In this document: positions 8,238 through 15,595 of the stretch, piece by piece | Layout: every line of letters begins with the position of its first letter | How positions within the stretch are numbered: the first letter of the stretch is position 1 | NCBI RefSeq assembly: GCF_004296335.1 | Contig: NZ_SGIU01000002.1 | Span: 1,377,882-1,441,881 of the forward strand | Direction of reading: 5' to 3' | DNA length: 64,000 bases | Origin: Flagellimonas allohymeniacidonis | GTDB taxonomy: Bacteria; Bacteroidota; Bacteroidia; Flavobacteriales; Flavobacteriaceae | Position numbers and translations under genes: made by a program | The notes under the pieces: model-generated | What the model was told of the DNA's origin: nothing | What the model saw: only the letters and a program-made list of their open reading frames with translations | Database searches by the model: none

Positions 8238-8897
8238 TTGGAAAAAAGTAAAAAGAATCTTCCCCTATTCTTTTTGGGAGATAGGTTAGAATTCCCTCCG
8301 GTAGACCATGCCAATAGAGATGGTTTGTTGGCCGTTGGGGGTGATTTATCTCCCGAACGACTGTTATTGGCTTATAAAAATGGCATTTTCCCTTGGTTTA
8401 ACGAAGATGACTTAATTCTCTGGTGGAGCCCAGACCCGCGGATGGTATTGTTTCCTGAAAAACTGAAAGTATCGAAAAGCATGAGGAAGGTGCTTCGCGA
8501 CGGACCGTTTACCTTGACCACAAATACATGCTTTTCCGATGTGGTGGACCGTTGCGCCAAAATTCCCCGGAGAGGGCAGGAGGGCACATGGATTACACCC
8601 AAAATGAAATTGGCGTATCAGGATTTACATGAGAAAGGATTCGCAAAATCATACGAAGTTTGGCAAGATGATACATTGGTTGGAGGATTGTATGGAATGG
8701 ACTTGGGACATGTGTTTTGTGGAGAAAGTATGTTCAGCAGTGTGCCCAATGCATCCAAATTTGCTTTTATCCGTCTGGTTCAAGAATTAGAAAGAAAGGA
8801 TTATCGTCTTGTGGATTGCCAAGTGCATACAGAGCATCTGGAAAGTTTGGGAGCTGAACTTATTACCAGAAATCGTTTTCTTGAAATTCTAAAGTGA
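8238..8897 (+). CDS. aat: leucyl/phenylalanyl-tRNA-protein transferase
   Basis: Aat adds Leu or Phe from charged tRNA to proteins with N-terminal Lys or Arg, marking them for ClpS/ClpAP degradation (N-degron pathway). The hallmark block DGLLAVGGDLSPERLLLAYKNGIFPWF and the following WWSPDPR motif are intact, and the length matches the family. An ATG at 8166 in frame would place the start inside the transporter gene with an unrelated 24-residue extension. The only other candidate is TTG at 8238 (M/L-EKSKKNLPLFFLG), which I prefer because it leaves a normal N-terminus and a 31-bp gap. The choice is not proven. Confidence 0.9.
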   Translation: MEKSKKNLPLFFLGDRLEFPPVDHANRDGLLAVGGDLSPERLLLAYKNGIFPWFNEDDLILWWSPDPRMVLFPEKLKVSKSMRKVLRDGPFTLTTNTCFSDVVDRCAKIPRRGQEGTWITPKMKLAYQDLHEKGFAKSYEVWQDDTLVGGLYGMDLGHVFCGESMFSSVPNASKFAFIRLVQELERKDYRLVDCQVHTEHLESLGAELITRNRFLEILK

Positions 8898-9578
8898 TAA
8901 TTGGGCCGAAGACAGCAGAAAGACCACATTCTGCGGTAATGAGGAGGTATAATCCTCCAAGCGATATTCAATGCCCATTTGAAACTTAAAACCCTTGTCC
9001 AACTGCCATCCAATCTGACCACTGAGCCTTGTATCATATTGGGATGACCTACTTTGCGTTATGCTCAACAGGTTTTCGAAGCCCCCTACAAAATAGGCTT
9101 CGCCCAAATCCAACTTTTCACCCTGCAATGGAAAATCCAGAGCAAATCGATATCGAAAGCGATGTATTGTCCTTGCTCTAGTGATGCGTTGCTCGGCCCT
9201 TAACCGATGCCCAAAACGAATAATCATCGGGCGGGAAGTAGTGTTGAACTGCTGCATAAAACGAAGTTCATTGGCACCATCGTCAAAAATATCTCGAAAA
9301 CGATATTGAACCCCAAAGGCGATACTCTGAGAGCCTTTAATTTTAAATTTAGAAAAATGTGCTAGGTCCAATTGTCTGCTTTGATATTCAACAACTCCTT
9401 CATCAATAAAAAATGAACGATAGGCCAATGAAAAGTTATGGCCATAGGTTTGGGATACATTGTAGTTGACGGCAGCTTGAGGCTGAAAAAAAGCCGTAAG
9501 ATTATCCTGGGCCCTTACCCCAAGGCAACATAGTGCCACAAGCAAAAGAGGTAGTCGTTTAGTACAGGACATGGTCAT
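8889..9578 (-). CDS. DUF2490 outer-membrane protein
   Basis: A 229-residue secreted protein with a signal peptide (cleavage likely after VRAQ) followed by a DUF2490 beta-barrel pattern: alternating strands with the FRYRFAL and GIEYRLEDYT motifs, ending in an aromatic/hydrophobic strand. This family is predicted to form a small outer-membrane porin-like barrel of unknown role. It overlaps the end of aat by 9 bp in the convergent direction. Its start overlaps the end of the upstream secreted-protein gene by 20 bp on the same strand, so it is probably part of the tag-hypothetical-DUF2490 transcript. Confidence 0.82.
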   Translation of the reverse strand: MTMSCTKRLPLLLVALCCLGVRAQDNLTAFFQPQAAVNYNVSQTYGHNFSLAYRSFFIDEGVVEYQSRQLDLAHFSKFKIKGSQSIAFGVQYRFRDIFDDGANELRFMQQFNTTSRPMIIRFGHRLRAEQRITRARTIHRFRYRFALDFPLQGEKLDLGEAYFVGGFENLLSITQSRSSQYDTRLSGQIGWQLDKGFKFQMGIEYRLEDYTSSLPQNVVFLLSSAQLSL

Positions 9579-10164
9579 AGTTGGCTAATGCAAATCTCCG
9601 AACTTTTACAAATTTGCCCTCACTGTTGAACAGTGCTTCGTAATGCTGATAGCCTTTTTCGTTTTTTGCTGAAAAAATCAATTCATAATTGATATAGGGT
9701 AAAATCAGATTTTGGAAGGCTTCTCTAATGGTTTTTTTATTGTTTTGTTTAGAGGAAGGATACTGCTGCTGAATTTTTTTGACCTTGTATTTTTTGAAAT
9801 TGCTTCCAAGATATTGAACAATGCGATTCCAACTGTCCTCAGGGATATCATTAGGTTTGATGATGAATTCTACATCTTCCAGTTGACCCTCGGTGTCGAA
9901 CTCTACACTGTAGTGCAACCGTCCCTTTTTAAATTTGACCTCAAAACTTCTTTTAGCACCATCGGTCTCTTGATAAAATCGAATGCGTTTTGCATCCTCC
10001 AACTTAGGTTCAATTAGGGTGAAGGCGTTTTTGGGGAGTTCTGATTTTGATATTCGAAACTCCCTTTCATTTTTATCTTGACTCCAAATTGGAGAGACAC
10101 CAAGTAGTGTACAAATAATTACAACACTGCTAAACTTCCGAATATCTGAAACAATTGACTTCAT
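9559..10164 (-). CDS. secreted hypothetical protein
   Basis: A protein of about 201 residues that I do not recognise. From the ATG at 10164 it has a signal peptide (hydrophobic stretch FSSVVIICTLLGVSPIWSQ), then a charged domain rich in Lys and Glu. This contains RFYQETDGAKRSFEVKFKKG and a final motif with FVKVRRFALANYDHVLY, resembling small periplasmic beta-sheet domains. The frame is open further upstream, but that part overlaps the tag coding region and lacks a signal-like sequence, so I prefer 10164 (10170 is an alternative). It overlaps tag by 35 bp and DUF2490 by 20 bp, suggesting coupled translation. Confidence 0.7.
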   Translation of the reverse strand: MKSIVSDIRKFSSVVIICTLLGVSPIWSQDKNEREFRISKSELPKNAFTLIEPKLEDAKRIRFYQETDGAKRSFEVKFKKGRLHYSVEFDTEGQLEDVEFIIKPNDIPEDSWNRIVQYLGSNFKKYKVKKIQQQYPSSKQNNKKTIREAFQNLILPYINYELIFSAKNEKGYQHYEALFNSEGKFVKVRRFALANYDHVLY

Positions 10165-10693
10165 GATCATTGACCATTCCTGTGGCTTGCATGTGGGCAT
10201 AGACCACGGTACTTCCCACAAATTTAAACCCTCGTTTTTTTAAATCCTTGCTCAAGGTATCTGATAAAGAGGTGGTCGCTGGGGCATCTTTATAGTTTTT
10301 CCATGTATTCTTGATGGGCTTTCCATCTACAAATCCCCAGATATATTCACTAAAACTTCCAAATTCCCTTTGTACGTCCAAAAAAGCCTGCGCGTTGGAC
10401 ACTGTGGCATGTACTTTTAGTTTGTTTCTGATGATCCCAGGATTCTGAAGAAGCTCATCAATTTTGTTTTGATCGTATCCTGCGATTTTGTGATAGTCAA
10501 AATTGTCAAAAGCTGACCTGAAGTTTTCTCGCTTTCTCAAAACGGTAATCCAACTTAGGCCCGCTTGGAAGGTTTCTAAAATCAGAAACTCAAAGAGGGT
10601 GGCATCGTCTTTCACAGGAACACCCCATTCCAAATCGTGGTAAGCTTCATATAGTGGGTCACCTTCGCACCAACCACATCGGTGTTTGCTCAT
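10130..10693 (-). CDS. tag: DNA-3-methyladenine glycosylase I
   Basis: Tag removes 3-methyladenine from alkylated DNA in base excision repair. The 187-residue product has the N-terminal RCGWCEGDPLYEAYHDLEWG block with the zinc-ligand Cys and His, the ETFQAGLSW catalytic region with Glu, and the C-terminal NDHEVNCFR with the second zinc His/Cys pair. An ATG 15 bases earlier (10708) is also possible; MSKHRCGWC at 10693 is closer to the usual N-terminus. Its 3' end overlaps the next gene. Confidence 0.95.
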   Translation of the reverse strand: MSKHRCGWCEGDPLYEAYHDLEWGVPVKDDATLFEFLILETFQAGLSWITVLRKRENFRSAFDNFDYHKIAGYDQNKIDELLQNPGIIRNKLKVHATVSNAQAFLDVQREFGSFSEYIWGFVDGKPIKNTWKNYKDAPATTSLSDTLSKDLKKRGFKFVGSTVVYAHMQATGMVNDHEVNCFRYSEV

Positions 10694-10735
10694 TTTTTTG
10701 TTTTGCATAAAGATAGCAGAAAACCCAGACCGTTG

Positions 10736-11101
10736 CTATAGGGCTATTAGCTCTTGGGCGACGATGGCATTGTCCACATCAGCATAAATCCTGTTTTGCC
10801 CATCATAAAAAACAGCTTGGTCCTTTCGCTCTAGGACAGCCCTTCGTTTTGCATTGGAGAGCTCCAAAATTCCTGTTATCGTTACAACCTCATCCACTAA
10901 GGCACTTACCGGCACATCTACCTTGAAGGTGGAAATTTTTGGATTGAGGGAGTCGGAGAGGAACAGGTAGGAGTTGTTTGCCGGATTTCCTACTCTAAAT
11001 GTGGTTCCGAGTTCTAACTTATGAGGTTTTACAATGGCGTCGGGCAGGGGTTTAACAAGGTCATGGTTGGGAAAAAGGGAAGGTTTTTTTTTCTTTTTCA
11101 T
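10736..11101 (-). CDS. hypothetical protein downstream of sbtA
   Basis: A 121-residue soluble protein with a Lys-rich N-terminus (KKKKKPS) that I do not recognise. The rest is predicted beta-rich, with a DVPVSALVDEVVTITGILELSN core that could form a small OB or SH3-like barrel. It starts 11 bp after the stop of the SbtA-type permease on the same strand, so it is almost certainly co-transcribed and is a candidate accessory or regulator of bicarbonate uptake. There is no signal peptide or membrane segment. The function is unknown. Confidence 0.7.
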   Translation of the reverse strand: MKKKKKPSLFPNHDLVKPLPDAIVKPHKLELGTTFRVGNPANNSYLFLSDSLNPKISTFKVDVPVSALVDEVVTITGILELSNAKRRAVLERKDQAVFYDGQNRIYADVDNAIVAQELIAL

Positions 11102-11112
11102 ACTCCAAATTC

Positions 11113-12078
11113 TTAGTTGAAACTTTGAATCATAAACAGGTATAGGGGCATCCCCAATGTAATGTTGAAAGGGAATGTGATGGCCAGTGCCATGGGAACA
11201 TATAAACTTGGGTTGGCCTTGGGAGCTGCTATGCGCATAGCTGCAGGGACTGCGATATACGAGGCGCTGGCGGCCAAAATTGCAAACAGAAAACGGTTTC
11301 CAATACTATCCGTAATAAATTGGCTAAACCAGGCCACTAAACATCCATTGATAATGGGAAGACCCACCGAAAAGAACAGGGCAAATTTTCCTTTCCGGAT
11401 GAAGTCTCCCAGTTTTTTCCCGCTGGTTATACCCATATCCAATAGAAATACGGCAAGGAAACCTTTGAAGATATCCGTTGTAAAGGGTTTTATCCCCTCC
11501 GCTTGTGATTCATTGGCAAAGAATCCAATGGCCAAACTCCCCAAAATAAGGAGAACACTTCCGTTGGTAAGGGAATGATGTAGAACCTTGTTGAAGTTTT
11601 GCCGGTCACTTTTTTGCTTCGTAAAGAGGGCCATCAGCAAGACACCAACGATGATGGAAGGAGCTTCCATCAAAGCCATTACAGCCACCATATGACCTCC
11701 AAAATCTATAGTTTCCATTTCTAAAAACGAAATGGCCGTTACAAAGGTTACTGCACTAACGGAGCCATAGGCCGCTGCTATGGCTCCCGAATTTTCAACA
11801 CTGAACTTTCGTCTAAGAATAAAATAGGCGAATACGGGAACAGATACGGCCAAGAAAATCCCAAAGAAGAGCGACCAGACAATTTCCATGCTGAAATCGC
11901 TATGGGACAATTCCAAACCTCCCTTAAAGCCAATGGCAAAGAGCAGGTAAAGTGAAATAAATTTTGATGAATTTTCTGGGATGGACAGATCACTTTTTAA
12001 TTGAACGGCCAAAATGCCCAGAAAGAAAAAGAGAAGTGCAGGGTTGGTCAAATTATCGACCAAAAGATGTAAATCCAT
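11113..12078 (-). CDS. sbtA: SbtA-type sodium-dependent bicarbonate permease
   Basis: A 321-residue inner-membrane permease of the SbtA family (DUF897), which in cyanobacteria imports bicarbonate with sodium. About ten hydrophobic helices are visible. The C-terminal half carries the family signature ASASYIAVPAAMRIAAP followed by NPSLYVP and FPFNITLG, very close to the cyanobacterial pattern as I remember it. The N-terminal half has NPALLFFFLGILA, another SbtA hallmark. In a heterotroph this would feed anaplerotic carboxylation (PEP or pyruvate carboxylase) or carbonic anhydrase. It sits between two small unknown proteins in a minus-strand operon that diverges from a LysR regulator. Confidence 0.88.
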   Translation of the reverse strand: MDLHLLVDNLTNPALLFFFLGILAVQLKSDLSIPENSSKFISLYLLFAIGFKGGLELSHSDFSMEIVWSLFFGIFLAVSVPVFAYFILRRKFSVENSGAIAAAYGSVSAVTFVTAISFLEMETIDFGGHMVAVMALMEAPSIIVGVLLMALFTKQKSDRQNFNKVLHHSLTNGSVLLILGSLAIGFFANESQAEGIKPFTTDIFKGFLAVFLLDMGITSGKKLGDFIRKGKFALFFSVGLPIINGCLVAWFSQFITDSIGNRFLFAILAASASYIAVPAAMRIAAPKANPSLYVPMALAITFPFNITLGMPLYLFMIQSFN

Positions 12079-12084
12079 GAATGA

Positions 12085-12378
12085 TTACTCTTCCAACGTT
12101 ATTTTTAGGATACCGTCAATGCGCAATCTTTTGCCTTCATGACGGATACTATTGATGAAGTTTTGGGCAATGACCTTTTCGTCTTCAAGCTCTTGGATGC
12201 GCTCATCTGGATATTTGGTATTGGCATCACAATCCCCCTCGCACCAAGACAGTCGCTGAAGCTTGTGAAAGTTTATTTTTTGGTCCAGCAAAGCTGTGAT
12301 GACATCGCAGGCTTCTGAAGGCGTAAAAGTGCCATCGACCAACTGTATTTTCTGTTTTGTTTTAACCATTACTTCCAT
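12085..12378 (-). CDS. small protein A, paralogue of the icd-linked protein
   Basis: A 97-residue soluble protein just upstream of sbtA (6-bp gap). I do not recognise a named family. It shares clear similarity with the 120-residue product at 13650-14012: LVDGTFTPSEA against LVEGLFDPAES, then KINFH against KIKFH, and RIQEL against RIEEL (about 15 identities over a 32-residue stretch counted by eye). A central insert with Cys pairs (WCEGDCD) is specific to this copy and could bind a metal or form a disulfide. Its position suggests a partner or regulator of SbtA, analogous in place but not in sequence to cyanobacterial SbtB. This role is inferred. Confidence 0.75.
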   Translation of the reverse strand: MEVMVKTKQKIQLVDGTFTPSEACDVITALLDQKINFHKLQRLSWCEGDCDANTKYPDERIQELEDEKVIAQNFINSIRHEGKRLRIDGILKITLEE

Positions 12379-12416
12379 GTTTGTAAAAAGTTTTAAGATT
12401 TAATTGAATGAAAATG

Positions 12417-12638
12417 TTATTGTTTTTTGATGCTGGCGCCTATTACTAGTGCGGAAATAATTCCTGTGCACAGTAGAAGTTTATCCATAAATAAATACCC
12501 ATTCTGTAGGGAAAGGACAATAAAAAACAACAGAAGGCATATCAAGGCAGCTCTTGAGGCCAACACCCTATGTTGTGACCATTTAATGGATTTTACTTTT
12601 CTTTTTTGCTTGTACGGCAGGGATAATTTTTCGCTCAT
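12417..12638 (-). CDS. small membrane protein at head of sbtA operon
   Basis: A 73-residue protein with two hydrophobic segments (roughly residues 28-47 and 50-66) after a basic N-terminus (KQKRKVKSIKWSQHR). No family is recognised. ATG at 12638 gives MSEKLSLPY; a frame-open ATG at 12659 would add seven residues. It is the promoter-proximal gene of the sbtA operon, 38 bp before small protein A, and its upstream region is shared with the divergent LysR gene and carries a LysR-type palindrome. Confidence 0.6.
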   Translation of the reverse strand: MSEKLSLPYKQKRKVKSIKWSQHRVLASRAALICLLLFFIVLSLQNGYLFMDKLLLCTGIISALVIGASIKKQ

Positions 12639-12667
12639 TGTTTTAAATATTTGATGCAAAACTCATA

Positions 12668-12680
12668 TATATATTTCATA
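12668..12680. promoter_or_regulatory. candidate LysR box between lysR and sbtA operon
   Basis: The 13-mer TATATATTTCATA (reverse complement TATGAAATATATA) has the T-N11-A form of LysR-type operators and lies in the 84-bp divergent region. It matches 12 of 13 positions with the box in front of icd at 15472-15484. The region is very AT-rich, so chance similarity is possible. Confidence 0.45.
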
Positions 12681-12722
12681 TATTTTTATTTATATTTATT
12701 ATCACTTACATAATGATTGCTT

Positions 12723-13646
12723 ATGAACTATACTTTGAACCAATTGCGAATTTTTCTTAAAATTGTTGAAAAACAGAGCATTACGAAGGCTTCGGAAGAA
12801 CTTCATTTGACGCAACCGGCAGTATCCATCCAGCTTAAAAATTTTCAGAATCAATTTCCCATTCCTCTAACAGAGGTTGTTGGAAGACAACTTTTTATCA
12901 CGGATTTCGGAAACGAGATTGCCGTAATTGCCAAACGTATACTCAAAGAAGTTGAAGGGATCAATTACAAATTGCTCACCTATCAAGGGGAGTTGGCAGG
13001 CCGACTTAAAGTCTCGGTTGTTTCTACTGGAAAATACGTGATTCCCTATTTTTTATCGGGTTTTATGAGGGAAAATGCCGGGGTGGACTTGGTAATGGAC
13101 GTGACCAATAAATCCAGGGTTGTTGAAAGCCTGGAGGAAAATCAAGTGGACTTTGCCTTGGTCAGTGTACTACCTGCCCATTTGAATCTTAACAAGATAG
13201 GCTTAATGAAAAATATCTTGCATTTGGTTGGAAACCCCAAGTATTTTGAAAAAGTAAAATTGGGGAAGAAGTCCTTTGCGAAGGATACTCCCTTAATTTT
13301 CAGGGAGAAAGGCTCCGCCACAAGAGCGGCAATGGAGAACTATCTTACGGAGAAGAGTATCGCGGTTGGCAAAAAAATAGAACTGACCTCAAACGAAGCG
13401 GTTAAACAGGCTGTAATTGCCGGTTTGGGCTGTTCTATAATGCCTTTGATAGGTGTGAACAATGAGCTGGAGCGAGGGGATCTAAAAATTATCCCACAAA
13501 AACACCTACCCATAACCACAACATGGAATTTGGTTTGGTTACGGAACAAGAAACTCTCACCTGTAGCCTCAGCACTTCTGGACTACATTGATGCAAAAAA
13601 AGAGGAAATAATAAACTCCAACTTTCAATGGATACAAAGGTACTGA
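12723..13646 (+). CDS. LysR-type regulator, CbbR/CmpR/NdhR-like
   Basis: A 307-residue LysR-family transcription factor. The N-terminal winged helix-turn-helix reads SITKASEELHLTQPAVSIQLKNF. The C-terminal periplasmic-binding-protein-like effector domain has FREKGSATR and SNEAVKQAVIAGLGCSIMP, typical of the CbbR/CmpR/CysB-like branch that senses carbon or redox metabolites. ATG at 12723 gives the standard MNYTLNQLRIF start; a TTG six bases earlier is unlikely. It is divergent from the sbtA operon and convergent with the icd operon. In cyanobacteria the related NdhR/CcmR senses 2-oxoglutarate and represses sbtA, so a comparable role is a plausible inference. Confidence 0.92.
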   Translation: MNYTLNQLRIFLKIVEKQSITKASEELHLTQPAVSIQLKNFQNQFPIPLTEVVGRQLFITDFGNEIAVIAKRILKEVEGINYKLLTYQGELAGRLKVSVVSTGKYVIPYFLSGFMRENAGVDLVMDVTNKSRVVESLEENQVDFALVSVLPAHLNLNKIGLMKNILHLVGNPKYFEKVKLGKKSFAKDTPLIFREKGSATRAAMENYLTEKSIAVGKKIELTSNEAVKQAVIAGLGCSIMPLIGVNNELERGDLKIIPQKHLPITTTWNLVWLRNKKLSPVASALLDYIDAKKEEIINSNFQWIQRY

Positions 13647-13649
13647 TGC

Positions 13650-14012
13650 TTATTCCGAGCGTTTTTTAGGAATGATTTTCACAGTACTATGTATCTCCAA
13701 TATCAAGTCTTTATTTCTAGCTTCTACAACAAGATCGGTCACTTCTTGTTTGGCAGCCCGAAGCTCTTCGATTCGTTTTTGGGAGTTTTCGGGGTTACTG
13801 TTATTGGTTTCTTTCAAGTTAAGAAGCTGAACCGTATGGAATTTTATCTTATAGTTGAGCAGTGATAGGAGGACCTCGGCGGACTCCGCTGGATCGAATA
13901 GCCCTTCTACCAAGCGAACCTGATAGCAGGGATCCCCCTTATCACTGCTGCTTTTATGTGGTAGCAGTTTGTTCTTATTGGCCTTGAGCCATTGAAAAAG
14001 CTTGCTTTCCAT
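13650..14012 (-). CDS. small protein B, paralogue of the sbtA-linked protein
   Basis: A 120-residue soluble protein of unknown function, homologous over about 85 residues to the 97-residue protein next to sbtA (12085-12378). The shared core is LVEGLFDP, LLNYKIKFH and RIEEL, with a C-terminal beta strand (EIHSTVKII). It has an extra basic N-terminal ~30 residues and lacks the Cys pair of its paralogue. Its start overlaps the end of icd by 38 bp in another frame, so it should be translated with icd. This suggests a dedicated partner of isocitrate dehydrogenase or of the same control circuit. Confidence 0.72.
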   Translation of the reverse strand: MESKLFQWLKANKNKLLPHKSSSDKGDPCYQVRLVEGLFDPAESAEVLLSLLNYKIKFHTVQLLNLKETNNSNPENSQKRIEELRAAKQEVTDLVVEARNKDLILEIHSTVKIIPKKRSE

Positions 14013-15411
14013 CGAAGAAATATAGATTTTCGGTTTTTATGACATCCAAATCCTTGGTAATGGCCCTCTCCAAAATGTTGGGAATTTCAGAGGATTCAAC
14101 ACTTGCGCCATTTGAAATGGCAAATCGACAACGCCAGTGATCGGTACAGAAAGTTTCCTCAAACCCGTTTGGCCATACTTTCACCCCTCTGTTCGTGATC
14201 ACTTGAAGTTTAAGATTGGAATTTTCAATGGACTGCAATTTTTGAGCGATTTCATCTGGGTTTGTCCCTGACCAGTGAACAAAAAGGTCAACACCCTTAA
14301 GAATCTTGCTTTTTGGCTCTTTTCTTGTGAATTTGGGAAGGTGGAGCGGTTCGCTTTCTTCGTACGAAACTTTGTTCAATGTTTTGGGTTCATGACCCAA
14401 ATTGGCAATTACTGCTTCGGCAAACTCCTTGGTTCCCACCTTTTGGGCACTTGTGTTTTCGTCAAAGATGTCATACGTATGGATGCCGTCTTCCATGGTT
14501 TTTAGCCAAGCATTTTCCACCTTTTCCGCAACATCATTTTGTCCTAGGTGATTTAGCATCATAATAGCGCCTTGCAACAAGCCCGAAGGATTGGCTAAGT
14601 TTTGACCCGCACGTCGAGGTGCCGAACCATGGATGGCCTCAAACATGGCGCAACTTTCACCAATGTTGGCTGAACCCGCAAGACCTACCGAACCTGTAAT
14701 TTGTGCAGCGACATCGGAAAGAACGTCTCCGTAAAGATTGGGCATTACGATAACATCGAAGTTTTCTGGAGTGTCGGCCAGTTTGGCAGCGCCTATGTCG
14801 ATAATCCAATGTTCGTTTTCAATATCTGAATACTCAGCGGCAATTTCGTTGAATACTTGGTGGAAAAGTCCGTCTGTTTGCTTCATGATATTGTCCTTGG
14901 TAAAGCAGGTCACTTTTTTACGATTGTAGCGCCTGGCATACTCAAAGGCATATCGCACAATTTTTTCACAACCTGGACGACTTATTAATTTAAGGCACTG
15001 CACGACCTCGTCGGTTTGCTGATGCTCAATGCCCGCATATAGGTCCTCCTCATTCTCTCGAATGATCACCACATCCATCTTCGGGTGCTTGGTTTTTACA
15101 AAGGGGTGGATACTGCGACACGGCCTAACATTGGCATAGAGACCCAACGACTTTCGTGTGGTAACATTGAGGCTTTTGTAACCTCCTCCTTGAGGAGTTG
15201 TGATGGGAGCTTTCAAAAACACTTTGTTTTTTCGGATGGTGTCCCATGATTCTTTTGCTATTCCGGATGTATTGCCCTTTAGGTATACATTTTCACCGAC
15301 TTCGATTTCATCGATTTCAAGTTGGGCCCCGGCTGCCATTAAAATTTCTAGGGTGGCGTCCATGATCTCAGGACCGATTCCATCACCCTTGGCTACTGTA
15401 ATTCTGTTCAT
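13975..15411 (-). CDS. icd: NADP-dependent isocitrate dehydrogenase (Thermus-like type)
   Basis: Catalyses oxidative decarboxylation of isocitrate to 2-oxoglutarate in the TCA cycle, releasing CO2. The 478-residue product has the beta-decarboxylating dehydrogenase core: GDGIGPEI at the N-terminus, the substrate-binding serine/arginine region ITTPQGGGYKSLNVTTRK, IRENEEDLYAG, a catalytic Lys/Asp region (TKDNIMK, NLYGDVLSD) and the NADP/NAD loop HGSAPRRAGQ. A C-terminal extension of about 140 residues beyond the core matches the longer Thermus-type enzymes. It is upstream of, and overlapping with, small protein B. The 184-bp leader region before it carries a LysR-type palindrome matching the one in front of sbtA. 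Confidence 0.93.
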   Translation of the reverse strand: MNRITVAKGDGIGPEIMDATLEILMAAGAQLEIDEIEVGENVYLKGNTSGIAKESWDTIRKNKVFLKAPITTPQGGGYKSLNVTTRKSLGLYANVRPCRSIHPFVKTKHPKMDVVIIRENEEDLYAGIEHQQTDEVVQCLKLISRPGCEKIVRYAFEYARRYNRKKVTCFTKDNIMKQTDGLFHQVFNEIAAEYSDIENEHWIIDIGAAKLADTPENFDVIVMPNLYGDVLSDVAAQITGSVGLAGSANIGESCAMFEAIHGSAPRRAGQNLANPSGLLQGAIMMLNHLGQNDVAEKVENAWLKTMEDGIHTYDIFDENTSAQKVGTKEFAEAVIANLGHEPKTLNKVSYEESEPLHLPKFTRKEPKSKILKGVDLFVHWSGTNPDEIAQKLQSIENSNLKLQVITNRGVKVWPNGFEETFCTDHWRCRFAISNGASVESSEIPNILERAITKDLDVIKTENLYFFDGKQAFSMAQGQ

Positions 15412-15595
15412 TCTGATTTATTTTTTGACAAAAATGCGAATATGCAATCATTTAATTTTATTTATATTAATTATGAAATACATAAATTATTATAATAGAT
15501 AAACCGGAATGTCTTCTGAATTGGTTGTTGTCTTTGGCCGAGGGCAACCCTGCAGAGGTAGATGGATTTAAGACATGGCTTATATGCCGAGTGAC
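15412..15595. other. 184-bp region between icd and the CutA-like gene
   Basis: AT-rich near icd, containing the LysR-type palindrome. The part next to the CutA-like gene (about 15510-15595) is less AT-rich and has short open frames in both directions (for example 20 codons at 15510-15572, plus strand), but nothing recognisable as a gene. No tRNA-like structure was found by eye. Confidence 0.5.
15471..15485. promoter_or_regulatory. candidate LysR box upstream of icd
   Basis: TTATGAAATACATAA is an inverted repeat (TTATG/CATAA around AAATA) and contains a T-N11-A core (15472-15484). It begins 60 bp upstream of the icd start codon. The core differs by one base from the candidate box at 12668-12680 in the lysR/sbtA intergenic region. 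Binding by the neighbouring LysR protein is inferred. Confidence 0.45.

Noticed and set aside
15510-15572. 20-codon open frame before icd
   Set aside because: Too short, no family features, overlaps a region with open frames in both directions.
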